Shown: positions 25,249-32,328 of the stretch, one piece after another
Position numbering within the stretch: position 1 is the stretch's first letter
Layout: each line of letters opens with the position of its first letter
Assembly: GCA_964412845.1 (NCBI GenBank)
Contig: CAYPQM010000034.1
Location: 1 to 45,759 of the forward strand
Reading direction: 5' to 3'
Length of the DNA stretch: 45,759 bases
Source: JAWWPY01 sp964412845
GTDB taxonomy: Bacteria; Actinomycetota; Actinomycetes; Streptosporangiales; Streptosporangiaceae
Made by a program: the position numbers and the translations under genes
The notes under the pieces: model-generated
What the model was told of the DNA's origin: nothing
Database searches by the model: none
Seen by the model: only the letters and a program-made list of their open reading frames with translations

Positions 25249-25319
25249 CGAGCAGTACAGCACGGGTCTGGGACGCCGAAGCCGACATTTCCATCTCGCG
25301 CCGCATGGCGTTTGGCCAC

Positions 25320-25348
25320 TTGACATGTGCTGTTTGGGCACTGAGTCT
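25320..25348 (+). promoter_or_regulatory. possible promoter of hydrolase paralogue B
   Basis: TTGACA at 25320-25325 followed, 17 bases later, by a poor -10 (GAGTCT 25343-25348). The predicted start falls almost on ATG 25357, so the mRNA would be nearly leaderless; no good ribosome site precedes the ATG, in agreement. Confidence 0.35.
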
Positions 25349-25356
25349 TGGGTGTT

Positions 25357-26343
25357 ATGCCCACGTCTGATGCTCTGCACGAACTTTCCGGCGACTGGCC
25401 GGTGCAGCAGCCCAGCGGGCAGTCCCGGTGGACCGATCTCGACGGGCCCGTCCACTACCTCGATTTCGGTGGGCCGGCCGGCGGCCCGGTGATCGTCTGC
25501 GTGCACGGGCTGGGCGGATCGGCGGTCAACTGGGCGGCGATCGCGCCGCTGCTGGCCGACCGCTACCGGATACTTGCCCCCGACCTGGCCGGGCACGGCC
25601 TGACCCGGTCGGCGGGACGGGGCAGCAGCGTGGCGGTGAACCGGGCCCTGTTGCACCGCTTCATCGAATCGGTGCCCGGCGGCCCGGTCATCCTGATGGG
25701 CAACTCGATGGGCGGGATGATTTCGCTCCTCGAAGCGGCCGCTGTCCCCAGCGCCGTCGCTGGCTTGATCCTGGTGGACCCGGCCGTGCCCTTCGTGTCG
25801 GCCCAGACCGGCTCCCAGGTCGCCGCGAAGTTCGTCGTCAAGGCCGCTCCGGGCGTGGGCCGGGTGCTGCTGGGCCGCCACCGTGGGGTGTCGCCGGAGG
25901 CGCTGGTCGCCAGCAATATGTCGCTGTGCTGCGAGGATGCCGCACGCGTGCCCGCGGACGTGGTGGCCCAGCATGTCGAGTTGGTGCGCCGGCGCGCCGC
26001 CTTCACCGATGGCCGCCGGGACCTCGCCGTGGCCACACGTTCCGTCATCGCGACCCTCGGTTACTTCCGGGGCAAGGCGTACCGGCGCGGGATCCGCTCG
26101 ATCACCTGCCCGGTCCTGCTGCTGCATGGCGAGCGGGACCGGGTGGTACCCGTCGCGGCCGCCCGCGCGGTGACGCGCGTCAACCCCTCCTGGTCCCTGG
26201 TTGTGCTGCCCGGTGTAGGGCACGTGCCTCAGCTGGAATCGGCGCATGACAGCGCGAGGGTGATCACGGAGTGGCTCGGCGCGGCCGGCCGCCCGGCCGC
26301 GGAATCGGCCACCCCCGGCGTCCGGGTGAGTGCGCTGTCCTAG
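25357..26343 (+). CDS. alpha/beta hydrolase, paralogue B
   Basis: Serine hydrolase of 328 aa, paralogue of the product of 17344-18300. Same order of motifs: CVHGLGGSAVNWAAI, LMGNSMGGMISLLEAAA (nucleophile Ser), LLHGERDRVVPV (acid) and LPGVGHVPQLESAHD (His). The cap keeps the paired Cys in MSLCCEDAAR. The N-terminal half is almost identical to paralogue A at the DNA level (131-nt block), but the cap and tail differ in many positions. It stands alone here, without the TetR partner. ATG 25357 is preferred to TTG 25348. Substrate unknown. Confidence 0.88.
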   Translation: MPTSDALHELSGDWPVQQPSGQSRWTDLDGPVHYLDFGGPAGGPVIVCVHGLGGSAVNWAAIAPLLADRYRILAPDLAGHGLTRSAGRGSSVAVNRALLHRFIESVPGGPVILMGNSMGGMISLLEAAAVPSAVAGLILVDPAVPFVSAQTGSQVAAKFVVKAAPGVGRVLLGRHRGVSPEALVASNMSLCCEDAARVPADVVAQHVELVRRRAAFTDGRRDLAVATRSVIATLGYFRGKAYRRGIRSITCPVLLLHGERDRVVPVAAARAVTRVNPSWSLVVLPGVGHVPQLESAHDSARVITEWLGAAGRPAAESATPGVRVSALS

Positions 26344-26386
26344 CCACCGAGATGGCCGCCGGTCCGGCTGCGGGCCGGACAACCGG

Positions 26387-27261
26387 ATGAGGGCCGCCGC
26401 GTTCATCAGGGCGAACACCTGCCTGGCGGCGCCGCCGCTGGTGCCGGAGATCACGCTGCACCTGGCCGCGGAACCGATCGCGCTGTGGGAGCGGACCGAG
26501 CGCGACGCCGGCCAGGCCGGGCTGCCCCCGCCGTTCTGGGCGTTCCCGTGGGCCGGCGGCCAGGTGCTCGCGCGCTACCTGCTTGATCATCCCGAGTGCA
26601 CAGCAGGCCGGGCAGTCCTGGACCTGGCGGCCGGGTCCGGCCTGGTGGCAATCGCCGCGGCGAAGACCGGCGCAGTCAGCGTCACGGCTAGCGACACCGA
26701 TCCGCTCGCCGCGGCGGCTACCCGGCTGAACGCCGCGGTGAACGGCGTCACCCTCACGGCGACGGTCGGCGACATCCTGGACGGCGGCATCCTGGACGGC
26801 GGCATCCTGGACGGGGGCACCCGGGACAGCGGCACCCGGGACNNNNNNNNNNNNNNNNNNNNNNNNNNNNNNNNNNNNNNNNNNNNNNNNNNNNNNNNNN
26901 NNNNNNNNNNNNNNNNNNNNNNNNNNNNNNNNNNNNNNNNNNCATCCTGGACGGCGGCATCCTGGACGGGGGCACCCGGGACAGCGGCACCCGGGACGGC
27001 GGCATGCGGGGCGGGGGCATCGACGGCCCGGACGTCGTGCTCGCCGGCGACGCCTTCTACGAGAAGCCGATGGCGGACCGGGTACTGCCGTTCCTGGAGC
27101 GCGCGCGGGCGGCCGGGGCCCTCGTGCTCGTCGGCGACCCGGGCCGGGCGTACCTGCCCCGTGACTGTTTCGCGGCCGTCGCGACATATGACGTGCCAGT
27201 CTCCCGAGCGCTGGAGAACGCCGCGATCAAGCGGACCACGGTATGGCGGCTGTCCCGCTGA
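26387..27261 (+). CDS. class I SAM-dependent methyltransferase (COG3897-like), interrupted by a coding repeat and a 100-N gap
   Basis: Small methyltransferase of the nicotinamide/protein-lysine methyltransferase-like group. Left of the gap: PPPFWAFPWAGGQVLARYLL, motif I VLDLAAGSGLVAIAAAKTGA and VTASDTDPLAA (motif II acidic residue). Right of the gap: GPDVVLAGDAFYEKPMADRV (motif IV region) and ALVLVGDPGRAYLPRD. As deposited, the frame shifts by two across the Ns. Removing the Ns plus one copy of the identical 55-base flank (155 bases) restores one frame of 239 aa, so it is treated as one intact gene. Between motif II and motif IV lies an extra Gly/Asp-rich insert of pentapeptide repeats (GGILD, GGTRD type). 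The last 35 bases overlap the convergent hypF gene. Confidence 0.82.
26774..27018 (+). repeat. 15-bp in-frame coding minisatellite, interrupted by the gap
   Basis: Units of ATCCTGGACGGCGGC (Ile-Leu-Asp-Gly-Gly) and ACCCGGGACAGCGGC (Thr-Arg-Asp-Ser-Gly) run from 26774 to 26842 and again from 26944 to 27018. After merging the duplicate flank, about six units remain. The unit is a multiple of three, so copy-number changes keep the methyltransferase frame. Confidence 0.85.
26843..26942. other. assembly gap of 100 Ns with identical 55-base flanks
   Basis: Bases 26788-26842 and 26943-26997 are identical (55 bases). A tandem repeat lies exactly here, which explains why assembly stopped. The real number of repeat units is unknown. 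Confidence 0.9.
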
Positions 27262-29533
27262 ATCGGCGGCGGTCGCGGGCGGCTGCCACCGCCGCCTGGC
27301 CCAGGCTGATCCCACCGTCGTTGGGCGGGACCCGGGCGTGCGTGAGCACCCGGAACCCGTCGCGCTGCAGCAACTGGACGGTTCCGTTAAGCAGCGCAAG
27401 GTTTTGGAACACGCCGCCGGACAGGGCCACGGTGCCCAGCCCGGAGCGCTCTCGCAGCAGCAGGCAGGCGCGCGAGATCATGACGGCCACGCCGTTGTGC
27501 AGCCGGGCGGCGATGGTCTCCGGCGGCACCCCGGCGAGCATGTCCTCGGCGGCGGCCCGGACCAGGTCCGGGCCGGCGACCAGCAGCGGGCTGCCGCCGG
27601 TGATCGCGGCCGGGTACCCGGCCCGTTCGGCGGGATCAGCGAGCTGTTCCAGTTCGACGGCCGCCTGGCCTTCGTAGTTGATCGCGTCCCGTACCCCGAG
27701 CAGGGCCGCCACCGCGTCGAACAGCCGCCCGGCACTGGAGGTCACCGGGGCGTTGATGTCCCGGCGGGCCATGGCGAGCACATCCGGCCAGGCCTGCGGG
27801 TTGCGTGCGGCCACCGCCAGGCCATCCGGGATCCCGTCCGGGTAGGCGGCGTCCAGGTACGCGGCTGCCATCCGCCACGGCTGCCTGATCGCGGCCGCCC
27901 CGCCCGGCATCGGCACCCCGGCCAGGTGCCCGGCCCGCTCGAACTCCGCCAGGTCGGCGAGCAGGAATTCGCCACCCCACAGGGTGCCGTCCGCCCCGAA
28001 GCCGGTCCCGTCGAACGCGACCCCGATGACCGGGCCGTCCTCGTCGTTGTCGGCCAGGCAGGACGCGATGTGCGCATGGTGGTGCTGCACGCCGACGAGC
28101 TCGACATCATCGAGTTCCAGGGCGTACTTGGTGGACAGGTACTCCGGGTGCAGATCGTGCACGACGACCTCCGGCGTGACGTCGAACAGCCGCCGGAAGT
28201 GCCCGATGCCCTCGGTGAAAGACCGCAGGGTCTCGTAGTTCTCCAGGTCCCCGATGTGGTGGGACAGGATGGCGCGATTCTCGGTGCCCAGGCAGAACGT
28301 GTTCTTCAGTTCCGCCCCGCAGGCCAGCACCGGCCGCGGAAACCTCCCCCGCACGGTCAGCGGCTCCGGTGCGTAACCGCGGGACCGGCGCAGCAGCATC
28401 TCCCGGCCACGCACCGGGCGGACCACTGAGTCGTCTGTCCTGATGTGGATCGGCCGGTCGTGGGTGAGGAACGCGTCCGCGATGCCGCCCAGCCGGTGCA
28501 GCGCGTCGTCGTCCTGATAGGCGATCGGCTCGTCGGATACGTTGCCGCTGGTTGCCACGATGGGCCGGCCGAAGTCCCGCACCAGCAGGTGGTGCAGCGG
28601 GGTGTACGGGAGCATGATCCCGAGCTGCCGGTTGCCGGGGGCGACCGCGCGGGCCACCGGCGCGCCCGGCCGCCGGGGGAGCAGCACCACCGGCCGCCTG
28701 CCGCTGGTCAGCAGGCCCGCCGCGACCTCGTCCAGCTCGCACAGCTCCCTGGTGGCCGCCAGGTCGGCGGCCATCAGCGCGAACGGCTTGTCCTCGCGGT
28801 GCTTGCGGGCCCGCAGCAGCGCGGCGGCGTCCTCGCTGGCCGCGTCCACGGCCAGGTGGTAACCGCCGAGACCCTTGATCGCGAGCACCTGCCCCTGCCG
28901 CAGCGCGCTGACCGCGCCGGCCAGCGGGTCGCCTGCTAGTTGCGCCCCGCTGGAGTCGAGCAGGCGCAGCCGGGGGCCGCACGCCGGGCAGCATACCGGC
29001 TGTGCGTGGAACCGGCGGTCCGCGGGATCGTGGTACTCGGCGGCGCAGTCCGCGCACATGGCGAAGCCCGCCATCGTGGTCAGCGGCCGGTCGTAGGGCA
29101 CGTCACAGACGATGGTGAACCGCGGCCCGCAATTGGTGCAGTTGATGAACGGGTAGCGCAGCCGCCGGTCGGCCGGGTCCGCCAGTTCGGCCAGGCAGTC
29201 CGCGCAGGTCGCGCTGTCGGCGGAGACCAGGGCCCGGCGGCGGCCGGCCGGATCGCTGGGCGCGATCGAGAATCCGGCGCCCCCGTTCGGCGTCATGGGC
29301 TGCGCGGTCACCCGTTCGACCCGGGCCAGCGGGGGCGGTTCGCGCTCGATCAAAAGCAGGAATTCCCGCACGGCCGCCGCGGCCCCCTCGACTTCGGCGA
29401 AGACGCCGTCGACATCATTGCCAACCCATCCGGCCAGGCCCAGCCGGGTCGCCAGGGAGTACACGAACGGCCGGAAGCCGACCCCCTGGACCACGCCCTC
29501 CACCCGGACCGCCGTCCGGACCTTGCTTCCCAC
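27227..29533 (-). CDS. hypF: carbamoyltransferase HypF, [NiFe]-hydrogenase maturation
   Basis: Makes carbamoyl-adenylate from carbamoyl phosphate and passes the carbamoyl group to HypE, the source of CN ligands of the NiFe-hydrogenase iron. 768 aa, full length. Acylphosphatase domain VVQGVGFRPFVY (about 14-25), two zinc fingers (Cys110/113/132/135 and Cys160/163/182/185), YrdC-like domain (about 200-390, with KGLGGYHLAVDA), and Kae1-like domain with QHHHAHIASCL (about 480-490), GVAFDGTGFGADGTLWGGEF and LSGGVFQN. No other hyp gene or true hydrogenase is in the window. The HycE-like protein encoded downstream lacks NiFe ligands, so HypF must serve a hydrogenase elsewhere. GTG start; it converges with the methyltransferase, overlapping by 35 bases. 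Confidence 0.96.
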   Translation of the reverse strand: MGSKVRTAVRVEGVVQGVGFRPFVYSLATRLGLAGWVGNDVDGVFAEVEGAAAAVREFLLLIEREPPPLARVERVTAQPMTPNGGAGFSIAPSDPAGRRRALVSADSATCADCLAELADPADRRLRYPFINCTNCGPRFTIVCDVPYDRPLTTMAGFAMCADCAAEYHDPADRRFHAQPVCCPACGPRLRLLDSSGAQLAGDPLAGAVSALRQGQVLAIKGLGGYHLAVDAASEDAAALLRARKHREDKPFALMAADLAATRELCELDEVAAGLLTSGRRPVVLLPRRPGAPVARAVAPGNRQLGIMLPYTPLHHLLVRDFGRPIVATSGNVSDEPIAYQDDDALHRLGGIADAFLTHDRPIHIRTDDSVVRPVRGREMLLRRSRGYAPEPLTVRGRFPRPVLACGAELKNTFCLGTENRAILSHHIGDLENYETLRSFTEGIGHFRRLFDVTPEVVVHDLHPEYLSTKYALELDDVELVGVQHHHAHIASCLADNDEDGPVIGVAFDGTGFGADGTLWGGEFLLADLAEFERAGHLAGVPMPGGAAAIRQPWRMAAAYLDAAYPDGIPDGLAVAARNPQAWPDVLAMARRDINAPVTSSAGRLFDAVAALLGVRDAINYEGQAAVELEQLADPAERAGYPAAITGGSPLLVAGPDLVRAAAEDMLAGVPPETIAARLHNGVAVMISRACLLLRERSGLGTVALSGGVFQNLALLNGTVQLLQRDGFRVLTHARVPPNDGGISLGQAAVAAARDRRRFSGTAAIPWSA

Positions 29534-29683
29534 GAGGCCATTGTCTCTTGTGCATGAACCGTTATGAGACTCATGCCGGGCGCCACTGGCATCCAGCTAG
29601 ACTGACGCGCCCGCTACGTAGGGTGATTTACCCGTCATGGGCGGGTTAGGCCGCCCGCGTCACCGTGAGTTCTGGAGCGTTAC

Positions 29684-30385
29684 ATGAAGAACCAGTCCTG
29701 GGCACTCTTTCCGGCCGCTCTCGTGGCCGCGCTGGCGGTCGCCGGCTGCGGGTTAGGGAAGAGCAGCTCCGCCGCCTCCCCGCCCGCCCGCCCCTCGGCA
29801 ACCGTCCTCCGCGATGATGTGATGACGGGGCTGAACAAGGCCAAAAGCGTGCACGTCAGCGGCACGGAAAAGGAGTCAGGCACGACCTACGCGATGAACC
29901 TGGGGCTGACCCGATCGGGCGCCAGTTCGGGCAGTGTGTCGGTGGGCCACGCCTCCTTCACCCTGCTGAGCACCGGCGGGCACACCTACATCGAGGTGAC
30001 CGCCGGCTTCATGAAATACGCCAAGCTGCCCTCGGCCGCATGCTCGCTGATGTGTGGCAAGTACCTGGAACTCTCGCCGAGCGACGCGAAGAGCATGGTC
30101 GGCAGCCTGAGCCTGAAGAGTCTCTTTGACTCGGTGACCAGCAAAACGTTCACATTCCGGTACGGCGGCAACGCCACCGTCAACGGCCAGCCGGCCTGGC
30201 TGATGCTGGTCTCAGACGGAAGCACGCTCTATGTCAGCACCCAGGGCAAGCACTACCTGCTGCGCGCGATCGGGCCACGTGACAACAAGGGCCAGCTGGA
30301 CTTCACGCAGTGGAACAGTGTCAAGGTCCCGCCTGTCCCGCCGGCCAGCAAGGTCGTCAACCTGAGCCAGCTCCAGGGCTCATAA
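29684..30385 (+). CDS. secreted lipoprotein (LppX/LprG-like lipid carrier fold possible)
   Basis: 233 aa with a lipoprotein signal: basic start, hydrophobic ALFPAALVAALAVAGC and lipobox AVAGC with the lipidated Cys about residue 22, followed by a Ser/Pro-rich linker. The mature part opens LNKAKSVHVSGTEKESGTTY and continues as alternating beta-strands, as in the LolA/LppX-type lipoproteins common in actinobacteria (family suggestion only). Two Cys in ACSLMCGKY may form a disulfide. GGAG lies 11 bases before the ATG. It has no operon partner: hypF is divergent and a hairpin follows. Confidence 0.8.
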   Translation: MKNQSWALFPAALVAALAVAGCGLGKSSSAASPPARPSATVLRDDVMTGLNKAKSVHVSGTEKESGTTYAMNLGLTRSGASSGSVSVGHASFTLLSTGGHTYIEVTAGFMKYAKLPSAACSLMCGKYLELSPSDAKSMVGSLSLKSLFDSVTSKTFTFRYGGNATVNGQPAWLMLVSDGSTLYVSTQGKHYLLRAIGPRDNKGQLDFTQWNSVKVPPVPPASKVVNLSQLQGS

Positions 30386-30442
30386 CCCGGCCAGTTCGGC
30401 CACATTGGCACCAGGTTCATCGCTGGCCCGGTTCCGTCACCG

Positions 30443-30486
30443 CCCCGGCCCGCTGACTCCCCCCGTGAGCAGTCAGCGGGCCGGGG
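30443..30486 (+). terminator. 16-bp perfect hairpin between the lipoprotein and DinB genes
   Basis: CCCCGGCCCGCTGACT (30443-30458) pairs perfectly with AGTCAGCGGGCCGGGG (30471-30486) around a 12-base loop. It ends 12 bases before the DinB start and next to its GGGAGG ribosome site. It may be the lipoprotein terminator, or it may limit translation of the polymerase. Confidence 0.6.
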
Positions 30487-30498
30487 GAGACTGGGAGG

Positions 30499-31518
30499 GT
30501 GACCCGCTGGGTGCTGCACGTCGACCTCGACCAGTTCATCGCGGCTGTCGAGGTGCTGCGCCACCCTGAGCTGCGCGGGCTCCCGGTCGTCGTCGGTGGT
30601 GCTGGCGATCCGGCTCAACGCGGGGTGGTCAGCACCGCGTCGTACGAGGCCCGGGCGTACGGCGTGCATTCCGGGCTGCCGCTGCGCACCGCGGCGCGGC
30701 GCTGCCCCGAGGCGGTGTTCCTGCCGGTGGACCGGGAGGCCTACGAGGCCGCCTCGGCGGAGGTGATGGCCACGTTGCGCGGATTTGACGCGGTGGTGGA
30801 GGTGCTGGGCTGGGATGAGGCATTCCTTGCGGTGGACACCGAAGACCCGGAAGCCGTCGCCCGGCAGATCGCTGAGCGCGTCCGCGCCGCGACCGGGCTG
30901 GACTGCTCGGTCGGCATCGGGCAGAACAAGCTGCAGGCCAAGCTGGCCACCGGCTTCGGCAAGCCCGCAGGCATCTTCCGGATAACCGGCGACACCTGGT
31001 TCGAGGTGCTCGGTGACCAGCCCACCGACGCGTTGTGGGGCATCGGCGCCAAGACTGCCAAGAAGCTCGCCGAGCTCGGCATCGCGACGGTCCGGGATCT
31101 CGCGGCCGCCGACCCTGACCTGCTGGCCCGGCGTTTCGGCCCGACGACCGGGCCGTGGCTGGTCCTGGTGGCCCGTGGCCGGGACATGTCGCCAGTGACC
31201 GACGCCCCGTACGTACCCCGGTCCCGCAGCCGGGAGACTACTTTCCAGCAGAACATCGACGACTGGGCCGAGGTGCGCCGCGAGGTGCTGCGGCTGGCCC
31301 GGCAGGTCTCCGCCGATGTCGCCGCGGAGCAGCGGCCGGCCGTCCGGGTCGTGGTGAAAGTGCGCTACGCGCCGTTCATCACCCGCACGCACGGCCACCA
31401 GTTCGATGCCCCCGCATCTGAGCCGGCCGTGATCGAGCAGGCGGCGCTCGCCGCCCTCGGCCGGTTCACCGAAGGCCGCCCGGTCCGGCTGCTGGGCGTC
31501 CGCGCCGAGTTCGCCTGA
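30499..31518 (+). CDS. dinB: Y-family DNA polymerase IV, DinB2-like
   Basis: Translesion polymerase of 339 aa. Catalytic acidic residues: Asp9 in HVDLDQFIAAVE, and Asp106-Glu107 in GWDEAFLAVD. The finger region YEARAYGVHSGLPLRTAARR and the helix-hairpin-helix WGIGAKTAKKLAELGI (about 181-196) are present. The residue in the steric-gate position (five after the first Asp) is Ile14 instead of Tyr or Phe. The protein ends at GVRAEFA, with no beta-clamp binding motif. Both features resemble mycobacterial DinB2, which is known to admit ribonucleotides. GTG start with GGGAGG one base upstream of it; annotation as a canonical clamp-bound Pol IV would be misleading. Confidence 0.93.
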   Translation: MTRWVLHVDLDQFIAAVEVLRHPELRGLPVVVGGAGDPAQRGVVSTASYEARAYGVHSGLPLRTAARRCPEAVFLPVDREAYEAASAEVMATLRGFDAVVEVLGWDEAFLAVDTEDPEAVARQIAERVRAATGLDCSVGIGQNKLQAKLATGFGKPAGIFRITGDTWFEVLGDQPTDALWGIGAKTAKKLAELGIATVRDLAAADPDLLARRFGPTTGPWLVLVARGRDMSPVTDAPYVPRSRSRETTFQQNIDDWAEVRREVLRLARQVSADVAAEQRPAVRVVVKVRYAPFITRTHGHQFDAPASEPAVIEQAALAALGRFTEGRPVRLLGVRAEFA

Positions 31519-31635
31519 CAAATGCTCTGAGCGGTCTGAAACCCGGCCGCGCTGATCCGTTGGCTAGACGGCTGGAGGGCTGACGCCGTCGTGGGGCCCA
31601 ATGGCTGACGCCGCCGGACCCCACGACTTGCGCGG

Positions 31636-32253
31636 CTAGAACATCATGAATGTCTCCCACTGGCCGATGCTGGACGCCCTGGCTCGCAGATCGGCGTAAC
31701 TGTTCCCGGTCCAGCCGAATTCGGCGGACACCCAGAGTCCGTTGGCCTGCGACTGGATGTGCACCCGGTTGGTCGTGCCGAGGCCCGAGTCGATGTGGAA
31801 CTGTTCCCACGGCCCGATACTGGCGGCCCGGGCGCGCAGCAGGCCGTAACTGTTACCGGTCCAGCCGAGTTCGGCGGAGACGTACAGGTTGTTCGCCAGG
31901 GATTTGATGGCGTAGATTTCGCCCGGTCCGTTGACGCACTGCAACTCGAAGCGCTCCCACGGGCCGATGCCGCTGGCGGCCCCGGGGGTCCTCGCGCGCA
32001 ACTGGCCGTAGCTGCCGCCGGACCAGCCGACCTCCGCGGCGACGTCCTGATAGGTACCGAAGTTCGGGATGTCACCCTGGACGAAGGCGACAGGGATGCC
32101 GGTGGCCAGGACGCAGCCTTGGCTGGCTTGCGCCGCAGGAGCCCACGTCAGCGCACTGGCGAGGACCATCACAACTGACGCGAGCGAGGCTGCGGCCAGC
32201 CTGTTGCGGGCGAAGGCCCAACGACGATGGATGTGGATACGGGGATATGGCAC
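31636..32253 (-). CDS. secreted three-repeat beta-trefoil-like protein
   Basis: 205 aa from GTG 32253, which has AGGAGG 5 bases upstream; the frame extends to 32310 without support. Signal peptide: basic RRWAFARNRLAAAS, a hydrophobic stretch and cleavage near APAAQAS. The mature part is three repeats of about 45 residues, each with a GW(S/T)G(N/G)SY core followed by LRAR and IGxWExF. Examples are ELGWTGNSYGLLRARAASIG and EFGWTGNSYADLRARASSIG. Three such units fit one beta-trefoil of the fascin/agglutinin kind, hence possible carbohydrate binding. Two Cys flank the first repeat. It lies downstream of another secreted repeat protein on the same strand. Function unknown. Confidence 0.8.
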   Translation of the reverse strand: MPYPRIHIHRRWAFARNRLAAASLASVVMVLASALTWAPAAQASQGCVLATGIPVAFVQGDIPNFGTYQDVAAEVGWSGGSYGQLRARTPGAASGIGPWERFELQCVNGPGEIYAIKSLANNLYVSAELGWTGNSYGLLRARAASIGPWEQFHIDSGLGTTNRVHIQSQANGLWVSAEFGWTGNSYADLRARASSIGQWETFMMF

Positions 32254-32328
32254 TGACGCCTCCTGGACAGGTCTGGCCGGCTTGAGGGCTGATAACGCAG
32301 ATCGGGACATTTGCCTGAGGGTGGCCGG

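Noticed and set aside
25249..26454. Long minus-strand frame opposite hydrolase paralogue B (25120-26454)
   Set aside because: Shadow of the hydrolase gene; only its last 42 codons, outside that gene, were kept as a weak candidate.
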